From: Proteus alimentorum
Lineage (GTDB): Bacteria > Pseudomonadota > Gammaproteobacteria > Enterobacterales > Enterobacteriaceae
Assembly (NCBI RefSeq): GCF_002607735.1
Contig: NZ_NBVR01000001.1
Location: 888-50,049 of the forward strand
DNA: 49,162 nt
Direction: 5' to 3'
Of this stretch, positions 36,871 through 45,462 are shown piece by piece. The notes under the pieces were generated by a model. That model was not told the DNA's origin. It made no database searches and worked only from the letters and a program-made list of their open reading frames with translations. Numbering within the stretch: position 1 is the stretch's first letter; each line of letters starts with the position of its first letter. The translations under genes and the position numbers were made by a program.

Positions 36871-37956
36871 ATGTCTATAAAATGGGTTTTAATCCTATCT
36901 GGGTTTATTATTGGTGCTATTGCGTTACTTCTTGGTATTAACGGAAATCCACCTAATATGGGTGTTTGTGTCGCTTGTTTTATTCGTGATAGCGCAGGAA
37001 GTATGGGCTTACATCACACCGAAACGGTACAATATCTCCGCCCTGAAATATTCGGTTTTATTCTTGGTTCATTTATTGCCGCACTTATCTTCAAAGAATT
37101 TCAATCGAAGGCAGGCTCTGCCCCTATTATTCGTTTTACCCTGGGTTTTCTCATGATGGTAGGCTGCTTAGTTTTTTTAGGTTGCCCATTAAGAATGGTA
37201 CTTCGTATCGGCGCTGGTGATTTAAATGCTGTAATAGGATTAGTTGGATTAATAATGGGAATTGGCATAGGCAGTTTATTTGTTAAAAAAGGATTTTCTC
37301 TCCCAAGAAATTATAACCAATCATCTATAGAAGGTTTTATTTTACCTATTATATGTATATTCCTATTTGCTTTATTCTTATGGAATAGTGATATATTCAA
37401 TGCCAGTGTAAAAGGTCCTGGAGCAAGTCATGCACCAGTATGGATGTCTATCATCGCCGGACTTAGTATTGGTTTTATTATTCAACGCACAAGGTTTTGC
37501 TTTATTGGGATGGCCAAACATGTATTTTTATCACGCAATTATAATATGGCGTTTGGTGTAATCACATTAACACTCGTTGTTTTTTTGGGTAATCTCTATT
37601 TAGGCAAATTTAATCTTGGTTTTGAAAATCAACCTATAGCCCACAGCGATGGACTATGGAATTTTCTCTCTATGGTGCTTGTAGGCTTATGCGGTGTACT
37701 CATTACGGGATGTCCATTACGACAACTCGCTAATGCAGGTCAAGGTAACTCAGATGCCGCTGTAAGCGTAATGGGCATGTTAGTGGGGGCAGCATTTGCT
37801 CATAACTTCTCTTATGCCTCAAGCCCCGCTGGTGTTACAAATAATGGTAAGCTAGTTATTATTATTGGTTTGTTGTTTGCTATCATTGTTGCTGCTATCT
37901 ACACCTATGCTGTAAATAAAGCGAAAAATAATGGAACTAGCAAAAATGACGCATAA
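36871..37956 (+). CDS. yedE: YedE family putative selenium/sulfur transporter
   Basis: This 361-residue inner-membrane protein of the YeeE/YedE family has about ten membrane segments in two repeated halves. Each half holds the family's GCPLR motif (FLGCPLRMVLRIGAGD and ITGCPLRQLANAGQG). Conserved cysteines near the N-terminus (GVCVACFIRDSAG) also fit. YeeE-type proteins import thiosulfate; the YedE branch is linked with selenium use by genome context. The start at 36871 follows an ACGGAGG site; the TTG at 36868 is not preferred. Its 3' end overlaps the DUF3343 gene by 11 bases. Confidence 0.87.
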   Translation: MSIKWVLILSGFIIGAIALLLGINGNPPNMGVCVACFIRDSAGSMGLHHTETVQYLRPEIFGFILGSFIAALIFKEFQSKAGSAPIIRFTLGFLMMVGCLVFLGCPLRMVLRIGAGDLNAVIGLVGLIMGIGIGSLFVKKGFSLPRNYNQSSIEGFILPIICIFLFALFLWNSDIFNASVKGPGASHAPVWMSIIAGLSIGFIIQRTRFCFIGMAKHVFLSRNYNMAFGVITLTLVVFLGNLYLGKFNLGFENQPIAHSDGLWNFLSMVLVGLCGVLITGCPLRQLANAGQGNSDAAVSVMGMLVGAAFAHNFSYASSPAGVTNNGKLVIIIGLLFAIIVAAIYTYAVNKAKNNGTSKNDA

Positions 37957-38197
37957 CTATTTATTTCTTTTTCATGAGCAATACGCAGTGAAAAAACTTC
38001 AGCAACAACTCCAACAAGATAATTTCTCCTCAAAAATTATAGATGCTCCACGAAAAATATCTTCAGAATGTGAGTTAGCCGTATCCATTTATTTTTCTGA
38101 CGATGAAATGTATAAACATTATATTAATGATAACGTTAGAGCTATTTATAAAATAAATTCAAATCATTTCGATTTGTTTTGGAAAGATGAATTTTGA
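37946..38197 (+). CDS. DUF3343 protein, putative Se/S carrier partner of YedE
   Basis: This 83-residue soluble protein fits DUF3343, a family found beside yedE and tusA-like genes and proposed to carry reduced selenium or sulfur. The typical cysteine pattern is weak: only one Cys (SSECELAVSI) is present. The ATG at 37946 overlaps the yedE stop, so translation is coupled. No yedF/tusA-like gene follows; a terminator does. Confidence 0.78.
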   Translation: MTHNYLFLFHEQYAVKKLQQQLQQDNFSSKIIDAPRKISSECELAVSIYFSDDEMYKHYINDNVRAIYKINSNHFDLFWKDEF

Positions 38198-38240
38198 CAT
38201 AAAACATAATTAAATTATCATTTTTAGAACCTAGGCAGTT

Positions 38241-38264
38241 AAAAGGCTACATCAGTAGCCTTTT
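38241..38264 (+). terminator. Intrinsic terminator of yedE-DUF3343
   Basis: A 9-bp stem AAAAGGCTA/TAGCCTTTT with a 6-base loop, followed by a short T-rich stretch. Confidence 0.88.
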
Positions 38265-38330
38265 CTTTATAAATAAAACCAAGTGGTTTATATAATTTTA
38301 TATCAAAAATAAATTATCTTTCTAAAAACG

Positions 38331-38359
38331 AAAAACCATCCTTTTTAGTTGGATGGTTT
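38331..38359 (-). terminator. Intrinsic terminator of ydcH
   Basis: The stem AAACCATCC/GGATGGTTT (38333-38341 with 38351-38359) has T residues on the minus strand. Confidence 0.8.
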
Positions 38360-38399
38360 CTGCATCTTTATGTATTTATAGAGTACTTATTTTTATTAC

Positions 38400-38621
38400 T
38401 TACTCTTCTTCCGGTGGATTTTTGAGGATTTGATGAATTTCCTCTTTCAATTTTAATTTTTGTTTTTTTAGATCAATAACTTCTTCACCATATCCTCTTC
38501 TATCTTTATGTTCTAATCTAACAATTTTATGGTCAAGTTCGTTATGTTGATCAAAAAGAGCACGAAAATGGGGATCAGTCTGACGAAGTTTTGAAATTAA
38601 ATCACGATATTCTGGAAACAT
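38400..38621 (-). CDS. ydcH: YdcH family protein (DUF465)
   Basis: This 73-residue, highly charged, helical protein matches YdcH/DUF465: FPEYRDLISKLR at the start, HNELDHKIVRLE in the middle and KKQKLKLKEEIHQIL near the end. It is predicted to be a short coiled coil. The function of the family is not established. A strong AAGGAAGG site precedes the start. Confidence 0.85.
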   Translation of the reverse strand: MFPEYRDLISKLRQTDPHFRALFDQHNELDHKIVRLEHKDRRGYGEEVIDLKKQKLKLKEEIHQILKNPPEEE

Positions 38622-38862
38622 AAATAGCTACCTTCCTTATTAATTGTGAATTAAATACTCTTATAATATTTACCTAAACTGATTAACCTGTCATTGTCTT
38701 TATGTTAAAAGTAAGACCAATATCAATTAATATTTTTAAAACAACTTAATTTTTTATATTATACATTTTCAACATAGTTGTGAAACTTAATGATTAAGAA
38801 CATATAAAATGTAAATCTACTTAATCTACTTAATCTAAAAATTACAAAATAATGATAAATAC

Positions 38863-39213
38863 TTATTCATTTCTCTCTTCAAACCAAACATCTTCATATC
38901 CGTCTCTATCAATAATAAAATTATACCCTTCTGGTAGGCAAAGATAATTTATTACTTCAGGTAGCAGTTCTCCCAAATGTTCCGTATGCAATGGTTGATA
39001 AAAGTTATCCTTTGCACAATACTCCTCACAATAGAAAAACCAACTTATAGTTCCACCTTCTGAATGCCTTATGCGTGTACCATAGATAGGATTACCATTT
39101 AGATTATCTAAAGCAATCGCCACCATTTCTTCTGGTTGTTGAGGTAAAACACCGTATCTTTCACACATTATTTTCTGTTGTTCAGAAATAAATAATTTAT
39201 CGTTTTTATTCAT
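38863..39213 (-). CDS. Imm33-like immunity-type protein
   Basis: This 116-residue soluble, acidic protein resembles the Imm33/DUF2185-like group by the blocks GGTISWFFYCEEY, FYQPLHTEHLGELLPEV and IIDRDGYEDVWFEE. Proteins of this group are often encoded beside polymorphic toxins as immunity proteins. No toxin or toxin remnant is visible next to it here, so it may be an orphan immunity gene. The ribosome site is weak. The assignment is by remembered motif only. Confidence 0.55.
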   Translation of the reverse strand: MNKNDKLFISEQQKIMCERYGVLPQQPEEMVAIALDNLNGNPIYGTRIRHSEGGTISWFFYCEEYCAKDNFYQPLHTEHLGELLPEVINYLCLPEGYNFIIDRDGYEDVWFEERNE

Positions 39214-39541
39214 GCTGTATCTTTAATTTTTAAGAAATATTCGAGAAAAAGTTTATTACTGCTTGATTATAATCAGCTTGTTGTTATCTACCAAGTGTTG
39301 ATAAAAGAGAACATGGATCTCTCTATTTACGTAACAAAAAGTAAAAAATAAGCAAATCTACGAAACGCCACATGGCCAAATGAAATGAAAAAACGTCAAT
39401 TTGTCTTAAAACTAGACGACATAAGGCATAAAAACACTTTTTACTAAAAAAAAAGCATTTATTGTTAATTTATAAAATGAAAATTCACTACATTTATACC
39501 GATCTCCAATAGTTTTTTATACCCATCTATTCGAGTCACTA
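39214..39541. other. Intergenic region upstream of an orphan terminator
   Basis: There is no protein gene. The region leads into a strong plus-strand terminator (39542-39571) with no plus-strand gene in front of it, so a small RNA could be encoded here. No known RNA family is recognised. Confidence 0.35.
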
Positions 39542-39571
39542 AGCCCAATGCCGCCACATTGGGCTTTTTTA
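39542..39571 (+). terminator. Strong orphan intrinsic terminator
   Basis: A 10-bp perfect stem AAGCCCAATG/CATTGGGCTT, with loop CCGCCA and six T residues following on the plus strand. The nearest plus-strand gene upstream ends 1.3 kb away and has its own terminator. Confidence 0.85.
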
Positions 39572-39802
39572 TTAGCAATAGTTGTTGATATCATTGAAAT
39601 AATAATTGAGAAGCAAGCAACCCAATAAAACCATTAACATTCCCTTTCCCACTATTTTTTAGTTTTATTTATATCCATACCTATTATCTTAAAGCTTAAT
39701 GGGCATAAACTATAAACCATTATTGCTATTACGACTCAATTTTATTGTATAAATAATAAAATAAAAATACCGACTCAATTCCCTTTTTGTCGGCATTAGT
39801 AA

Positions 39803-39958
39803 TTATTTATTAGATGAGATCTCTTGCTCTTGTAATTTAGAAAGTGCTAATTCTTTCATCCAATCAGCAAGTAGTGGTGCTGTTTTTATTGAATCCAATA
39901 ATGCACGCTCTTTTTTTGTTAAACGAATAACAATCACTTCTGTTTTCATTGTAGACAT
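39803..39958 (-). CDS. Small ribbon-helix-helix-type protein (51 aa)
   Basis: The segment KTEVIVIRLTKKERALLDSI fits a ribbon-helix-helix (CopG/MobC-like) DNA-binding fold, as in small antitoxins, plasmid relaxosome proteins and YlcI/YnfO-type proteins. The start at 39958 is chosen for its GGGGA ribosome site 7 bases upstream; a longer frame to 40066 has no site. There is no toxin or mobilisation partner nearby. It is divergent from the 40161 gene. Confidence 0.6.
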   Translation of the reverse strand: MSTMKTEVIVIRLTKKERALLDSIKTAPLLADWMKELALSKLQEQEISSNK

Positions 39959-40160
39959 AATAATTCCCCATTTGTAAAAGAGAAAATATTGGCACAAAAC
40001 AGTAACAGAACGGTCTGACTTACACTGTTTTACAAAATCATCATTTAAAGATGATTTGCAATACACTATTGATAGGATATTTGCGATATAGTTCGTTGTT
40101 TATATTTAAAAAAAATATTAGTATATTCACGACAAATTAGAAAATAGATAGGTATCATTC

Positions 40161-40808
40161 ATGTTTCTAAACCCCAAAAAAACCATAAAAGCCAATATAA
40201 GAAAAAGAAACTCAATTTTTCCTGGTTTAGGAACTACATATAGAATTAGTCTTTCTGATGACGGGCCTTCACCACAAGAAATTCAAAAAATAGAATTTAA
40301 TAAATTTGCAGATAAAGCCGTTGATGAAGTCTCTACAATGATCGGTTGTTTTGAAAGATCGGAGAAAAAAAGCAAAAGCCCTAACTCTGATAAACTACTG
40401 CATTATAAGAAATTAGACAATGAATTTCTTAGGCTTACTGTATCATTTTTTCAAGTTATTCAAGAGATTAAATATTCTGGCGATACAAGTCAACACGCAA
40501 AAAATAGAATTACCACCTCATTATTTGGGATAACTCGCTGGTTAGATAATAAATACCCATCATGGAATAGTGAAAGAGCTGAAGTAGAAAGAAACGGTAA
40601 AGAAATTGAGAAAAGAGTTAAAAAAGAATTCAAAGCAAAAAGATTTTATAAAACCAAATTTGCGATTTTAGCTGTTGCCACTTTTTTTGCTCCCTTTATT
40701 TTTTGCTGGTTTTCTCTACAAAAAAAATATCCTAAATGGTTTAAAGTTATCAGTTTCTTATGGGCTATATTTTTTGCTATTTTAGCATACAGAGCCCCAA
40801 AAATATAA
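40161..40808 (+). CDS. Uncharacterised protein with C-terminal membrane anchor
   Basis: This 215-residue protein is not recognised. It has a basic N-terminus (KKTIKANIRKRN), a mostly helical charged middle, and two hydrophobic segments near the end (about 167-185 and 192-208) that could anchor it in the inner membrane. A GG-rich site 8 bases upstream is only moderate. The DNA is as AT-rich as its surroundings. It has no operon partner. Confidence 0.65.
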   Translation: MFLNPKKTIKANIRKRNSIFPGLGTTYRISLSDDGPSPQEIQKIEFNKFADKAVDEVSTMIGCFERSEKKSKSPNSDKLLHYKKLDNEFLRLTVSFFQVIQEIKYSGDTSQHAKNRITTSLFGITRWLDNKYPSWNSERAEVERNGKEIEKRVKKEFKAKRFYKTKFAILAVATFFAPFIFCWFSLQKKYPKWFKVISFLWAIFFAILAYRAPKI

Positions 40809-41071
40809 TAGCTAACTATCATAATATTCTTTTTTAGCTTATGGTATTTTACTTAAATAAAAAATGCCATAAGCCAAATAACCACCTAATATATATTATT
40901 CTATATAGTAAATAATTACATTTTTCTTTAATAGAATTCACCTTAAGAAAGATTATATTCTAAATATAATCTTTTAAGTTTATTTAAATTGATAAAAAAA
41001 ACAAACACCATAATCATTAAGCATAAATTAGCTGTTTTTCACACAACAAAAAACAAAACAGGTCATATTTT

Positions 41072-43039
41072 ATGCTATTGAATAAACATTTTAGTAAAAA
41101 TATTATTACTATAAGTATATTATCTTTCTTAGCTGGTTCAGCTTATGCCAAAGAAAATAACACACAGCATTTTAGTCTCTCTAATAAGGAAATTACCTCT
41201 AATTCAACTTATAGTGATACAACAAACCTTTATATAGATAAAAGCCACGAAATACAAAATATTACTCTTGCAAACCAGGCAGTATTAAGAATGTATGGTG
41301 ATAGCCTAGCGATAGGCACTATCGTTAAAGATGATGCTAATATTAGTATGTATACATATGGTAAAAAAGAAATCGGTATTCCCACTATTAAAGATACTAT
41401 AATAACAGACACCAGTAATATTGATATGAGCGCAAATTCATCATCTATAGGCAAGCTATTTATAGATAAAAATGCTGAATTATATATTGATAACATTGAT
41501 GCTGAATCTACTGATGTATCTAAAAATGATCCTGTCCCTTCAGCTAATATTTTTATAGAAAACTTAACACTAGCAGGTAAAACATATATTGTACCTTCAT
41601 GGAATGAAGATTATGGTGATGATGGTGATGCCCCTAGACCAGAAAAACCGGGCCCAGAATTAATCACTCATATTAACAATTTAGAAATGCAAGCTGGTAG
41701 CCAATTTGAAATGGATCATTACGCTTCTGGTATGCAATTCAATCGACTTGAATTAAAAACGCTCACTGGTGAAGGTACTTTTATTTTAAGCAGCAGCTTA
41801 GCCGATGGTTTAAGCGATAATATTTATATTTCAGATCATGCAACTGGGCATTTTGGGTTAAAAATAAATGATAGTGGAGAAGAAATTTCTGATCCTAAAA
41901 AAACTCAATTAGTTTATGTAAATAGTGGTGATGCTGATTTTAACTTATTAAATAAAGACGGTAATGTTGAAGTTGGTGTTTGGAAATATAAATTAAATAG
42001 CAAAACTAATGATGGCCATACAGAATGGTATCTTGTAGGCGGAAAAGCTGGCGAGCAAGATACTTCTAAACAGCCTGATACTTCTAAACAGCCTGATACC
42101 CCTAAACAACCTAATGTTACCCAGCCGATATTAAGCAATAGTGCTCAAGCTATTATTAATATGGCCTCAGCACCGCAGCACATATTGAGTATTGAGACGA
42201 GTACTTTACACCAAAGAATGGGTTTTTTACGTGAAAATAATAATGATCTCGGCGTATGGGTTCGTTATTTAAACAATAATTCTCATTTGAACGATAAAGG
42301 TTATAGCCAATTCCATTCAAACTTAAATGGAATGCAAATTGGTATAGATAAGAAAATAGCCATAAATAATGATCAATTGCTATTTGGTTTAATGACTTCT
42401 TATACTAAGAGTAAGATCAAATCTGACAATATCAATAATGGTGATATTAATAGCTATGGCGGTGGTATTTATTTAACTTGGCTTAATCATTCTGGTTTTT
42501 ATGTAGATTCTTTATTTAAAATGAATCATCTTCATAATGAAATCAATACTAATATGAATGAAGGTAGAAAAGTTAAAGGAAATTACAATCAAAATGCAAT
42601 TACAGCGTCAACAGAAATAGGCTATCCTCTTGAGTTTTCAAGCGCACTGACACTTACACCATACAGTCAGATCCTTTATTCTCATATTGGTAAGTCGCAT
42701 TATTTGTTAGAAAACGGTATGAAAGCAAACATCCACAATGCTGATAGCTTAAAAGGTGAATTAGGATCCATATTAGAAAGTAATTTACTGATTGCAAACC
42801 ACAATGTTAAGCCTTACATAAAAGCAGCAATATCTCGTGAATTCATTAAAAGTAACGAAATAGAGATTAATAACATATCATTTGATAGTCATTATTCTGG
42901 AAATATTGGTAAATATGGTGTTGGTTTAACAACTAATATAGGTAACGATGCCCTTTTCTATACTGAAATAAATTATCAAAATGGCAATAAAATAGAAACT
43001 CCAATATATGCGACAGCAGGCTTTAGAATGAGTTTTTAA
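41072..43039 (+). CDS. Type V autotransporter (pertactin/AIDA-like)
   Basis: This 655-residue secreted protein has a signal peptide (1-26, ending AYA), a short beta-helical passenger (about 27-320), a linker of QPDTSK-type repeats, and a C-terminal autotransporter beta-barrel (about 380-655) ending with Phe (FRMSF). Near 225-260 the passenger shows an autochaperone-like block (LELKTLTGEGTFILSSSL). The passenger is small and Asn/Lys/Asp rich, with no protease motif (GDSGSP) or RGD. An adhesin role is the default inference. A bidirectional terminator follows. IbrAB-type regulators are encoded about 4 kb downstream. Confidence 0.9.
   Translation: MLLNKHFSKNIITISILSFLAGSAYAKENNTQHFSLSNKEITSNSTYSDTTNLYIDKSHEIQNITLANQAVLRMYGDSLAIGTIVKDDANISMYTYGKKEIGIPTIKDTIITDTSNIDMSANSSSIGKLFIDKNAELYIDNIDAESTDVSKNDPVPSANIFIENLTLAGKTYIVPSWNEDYGDDGDAPRPEKPGPELITHINNLEMQAGSQFEMDHYASGMQFNRLELKTLTGEGTFILSSSLADGLSDNIYISDHATGHFGLKINDSGEEISDPKKTQLVYVNSGDADFNLLNKDGNVEVGVWKYKLNSKTNDGHTEWYLVGGKAGEQDTSKQPDTSKQPDTPKQPNVTQPILSNSAQAIINMASAPQHILSIETSTLHQRMGFLRENNNDLGVWVRYLNNNSHLNDKGYSQFHSNLNGMQIGIDKKIAINNDQLLFGLMTSYTKSKIKSDNINNGDINSYGGGIYLTWLNHSGFYVDSLFKMNHLHNEINTNMNEGRKVKGNYNQNAITASTEIGYPLEFSSALTLTPYSQILYSHIGKSHYLLENGMKANIHNADSLKGELGSILESNLLIANHNVKPYIKAAISREFIKSNEIEINNISFDSHYSGNIGKYGVGLTTNIGNDALFYTEINYQNGNKIETPIYATAGFRMSF
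42059..42112 (+). repeat. In-frame 18-bp tandem repeat in the autotransporter linker
   Basis: Three copies of GATACTTCTAAACAGCCT, two perfect and a third with three changes, encode (D-T-S-K-Q-P)n between the passenger and the barrel. Its multiple-of-three length allows copy-number change without frameshift. Confidence 0.9.
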
Positions 43040-43073
43040 TAATTTTATTGTTTATATTATAAAATTTACACAT

Positions 43074-43101
43074 AAAAACCTCCTTATTTAATGAGGTTTT
43101 T
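43074..43101. terminator. Bidirectional terminator after the autotransporter
   Basis: The stem AAAAACCTC/GAGGTTTTT (43074-43082 with 43093-43101) lies between convergent genes. Confidence 0.85.
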
Positions 43102-43115
43102 ATCTCAGTTTCATA

Positions 43116-43619
43116 TTAGTATGTTTCTGCTGATATCAACTCAAAACCTAAAACATTTGTTTTCTTAAAAACCACTGCATTTCCAGTTTCATCAATATTA
43201 CCGTAAACAATTTTAGCACAAACCTTTACTTCACCTTCACTTTCATCATTTACTTTTATACCAGAACATGCTCTTCTTCCTTCTACGTATGAGTAACTAG
43301 ACTTATAGCTACTTATTTCTCCACGAGTAAAATAAACAATATTAGAAATTATGAAATATTCAATAATGAATATAACCATAATTAATGCTAAAGGAAAAAG
43401 TAATAAGTTTTTTATTTTCTTATTAAAAGTTGGTTTTTTATATATGAAAAAAAAGCATATTAACGAAACAATAACAGAGATCACCAATGCTATTTTAATC
43501 GATACATTTGAAATTATAACATACTCTTTAATTTCAAATTTCCAATAAAAAAACATAGCCATAATAAATAAAATTGAAAATGTATAACTGAATAATTGTG
43601 AATATGAATATTTTTTCAT
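43116..43619 (-). CDS. Uncharacterised membrane protein (167 aa)
   Basis: Three hydrophobic segments (about 11-27, 40-58 and 73-93) are followed by a hydrophilic C-terminal domain with two cysteines (RRACSGIK and EVKVCAKI) that may form a disulfide outside the cytoplasm. I do not recognise the family. The start at 43619 follows a GAGGAG site; an earlier frame start at 43631 overlaps that site. Confidence 0.68.
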   Translation of the reverse strand: MKKYSYSQLFSYTFSILFIMAMFFYWKFEIKEYVIISNVSIKIALVISVIVSLICFFFIYKKPTFNKKIKNLLLFPLALIMVIFIIEYFIISNIVYFTRGEISSYKSSYSYVEGRRACSGIKVNDESEGEVKVCAKIVYGNIDETGNAVVFKKTNVLGFELISAETY

Positions 43620-43656
43620 ACCACTCCTCATTTATTTATTGTGAATAAAATAATAA

Positions 43657-44121
43657 TTATATTATTAATTCACCATTAAATGTATAAGTACAACAAGAAC
43701 AATATATTGGTATATTTCCCTTTTCAAAGGAAGAATTTACTTTCTGTAAATATCCTTTTTCATCAATATATAATTGTGAATAATAAGAACTATCACCAAT
43801 ACGCACATACTCGCGTTTTTCAGTATGATCTAATGAAACCATCCAGTATATTGGCTCTGGTTTATCTAAACGTTTAATCGCTTCACTAAAAACATCGTTC
43901 CATAAGCAACCGACTTTATTTAATAAAAAGCGAAATAACGGTGTGTAGTCATAACCTCGCATCACCTTTCCTTTCATTGATAAACGAACGATAGAGAACT
44001 CATTTATCTTTTTATATTTAGCTCTCTCCCATTTATATTTTCCACCCATATGATGATCGCAAGGATGAGTCCGTGTTGTTGTATTTTGCTTTCTGTATAA
44101 TGGTTTTTTATCATATTTCAT
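43657..44121 (-). CDS. Uncharacterised conserved protein with CSCCTYTFNG motif
   Basis: This 154-residue soluble protein shows several conserved-looking blocks: YRKQNTTTRTHPCDHHMGG near the N-terminus, GYDYTPLFRFLLNKVG, LDKPEPIYWMVS and a C-terminal CSCCTYTFNG. The His/Cys clusters at both ends look like a zinc site. I recall similar proteins in many bacteria, of unknown function. It is on the same strand as the 43116-43619 gene, 37 bases upstream, so the two are probably co-transcribed. AGGTGA precedes the ATG. Confidence 0.7.
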   Translation of the reverse strand: MKYDKKPLYRKQNTTTRTHPCDHHMGGKYKWERAKYKKINEFSIVRLSMKGKVMRGYDYTPLFRFLLNKVGCLWNDVFSEAIKRLDKPEPIYWMVSLDHTEKREYVRIGDSSYYSQLYIDEKGYLQKVNSSFEKGNIPIYCSCCTYTFNGELII

Positions 44122-44407
44122 TAATCACCTATAAAAATTATAATTACTTATCAATTAGATTTAATTGTTTTACAGATCATTATAATTTTTCTTCATCCTA
44201 CTTTAAAATTTTTATTTGCATCAAACTTCAAATTTATCAATTAAAAAATATTTATATTGCCAAAGGTTAATTTTATGAAACTTAATCCCACCTCGATTGT
44301 GATGCTATTATATAATACTCAAATTTGTTAGTATCATTTTTTAATTATATTGCTACTATTACAATAGACTTTAATTTAGAGATACAAAAACTCATAAGAA
44401 TCATACT

Positions 44408-44812
44408 ATGTATAATACTCCTGCTCCACGTTATGAAACTGCTGTTGCAATCAAACAACTCGCCACAGATTTGAACTTACCTAATGAGCATTGGATGCAA
44501 GATTGGGCTTATATTGTTTCGATCCCTCAACATATAGATAAATATATTTCACATTATAAGAAACTGTCTAATGATGACCAAAAATTTACACTGATGATGC
44601 TTATATTACAGGCACTAGAAGAACAGGATACTCAAATTAATAAATATAAATCAGAAGTTAGAGAATTATTACAGCACGAATATCCTCTACATGTATATAC
44701 TATTTTTCATTGGTGTAGCTTCGATAATGAAGATTTAAATGACTGCTGGAGAATTACTCAAATGATGCGAGAAATATTTATATCCATGAATACACTTAAA
44801 GAATCGGATTAA
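44408..44812 (+). CDS. Uncharacterised small protein (134 aa)
   Basis: This helical, soluble protein has no signal peptide; it includes HWMQDWAYIVSIPQH and HWCSFDNEDLNDCWRI. It is unrecognised. Its size, acidic character and genomic neighbourhood fit a small immunity or accessory protein, but that is only a guess. The ribosome site is weak. A hairpin terminator follows at 44824. Confidence 0.62.
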   Translation: MYNTPAPRYETAVAIKQLATDLNLPNEHWMQDWAYIVSIPQHIDKYISHYKKLSNDDQKFTLMMLILQALEEQDTQINKYKSEVRELLQHEYPLHVYTIFHWCSFDNEDLNDCWRITQMMREIFISMNTLKESD

Positions 44813-44823
44813 ATATATCGAAA

Positions 44824-44843
44824 AAGATCACCTAAGTGATCTT
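44824..44843. terminator. Terminator hairpin after the 44408 gene
   Basis: AAGATCACCTAAGTGATCTT is a compact stem of 8 bp. It closely resembles the hairpin at 44943-44963. Confidence 0.65.
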
Positions 44844-44942
44844 ATAAAGGAATGAATAATATTGATTTGATAGCCACCATTAATTCAGCAAATCTGTTTA
44901 ACGTTTAAGTTGGGTTTTGTAGGTAAACATGATGAATACAAA

Positions 44943-44963
44943 AAAGGTCACCGAAGTGACCTC
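44943..44963 (-). terminator. Terminator hairpin of the lysozyme-inhibitor gene
   Basis: AAAGGTCACCGAAGTGACCT forms a stem with GAAG in the loop; an A-run upstream gives a U-run on the minus strand. Confidence 0.75.
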
Positions 44964-45003
44964 TATGAGAGCGCTAAATAATTTTTAATAAAACTAGTGA
45001 CAA

Positions 45004-45339
45004 TTAACCCGCTTTGCACCCACTCAATACTGGTTTGTCTTTTCCTTCAACTAAATCGGCATTATCACCTTTAGTATACAACTTATATGTATAAGCTTTA
45101 TTCATCGCCTCATAGTTTGCACCAGAAGCCATTTTCATGATTTTCATTGGGATCATTTCATCCATTTGATTAATGATCGCATAGCTATCCTTGTCTGTAT
45201 TTATATAAATAACTTCCATTATTTGATTATTTTCACATGCATAAGATACTTTCGTTATCTCATCAGCATTATCTGCCATGGAAAAACTAGAAGACAAAAT
45301 ACCGACTGCAAAAAAAATACTTTTAAATAAAATTTTCAT
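45004..45339 (-). CDS. Periplasmic C-type lysozyme inhibitor (MliC/PliC-like)
   Basis: This 111-residue protein has a signal peptide (1-22, ending MADN) without a lipobox, so it is periplasmic (PliC form) rather than a lipoprotein. The mature part has the MliC pattern: VSYACENNQIMEVIYIN, a MASGANYEA block and YKLYTKGDNADLVEG, with a final Cys (LSGCKAG) that would pair with the one in YACENN. Such proteins bind and block host-type C-lysozymes. It follows the PltB-like gene by 123 bases on the same strand. An AGGGGAC site precedes the ATG. Confidence 0.82.
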   Translation of the reverse strand: MKILFKSIFFAVGILSSSFSMADNADEITKVSYACENNQIMEVIYINTDKDSYAIINQMDEMIPMKIMKMASGANYEAMNKAYTYKLYTKGDNADLVEGKDKPVLSGCKAG

Positions 45340-45462
45340 ATAGTCCCCTAAATATCATTAAGTTAGTATTTATAGCGTATTCTTTTACTCTCTCTAATTT
45401 AAAAAAATCTATCTGAAATTCTAATGGGATTTATCCAATTTATAAAACTGAATATTAATCAA

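Noticed and set aside
39530-39571. TTCGAGTC followed by a sequence ending GCCGCCA, like the 3' end of a tRNA
   Set aside because: There is no matching acceptor, D or anticodon arm upstream. The CCGCCA is the loop of a perfect terminator hairpin.
42059-42112. Direct repeats as a CRISPR array
   Set aside because: The copies are head-to-tail without spacers and encode the autotransporter linker.
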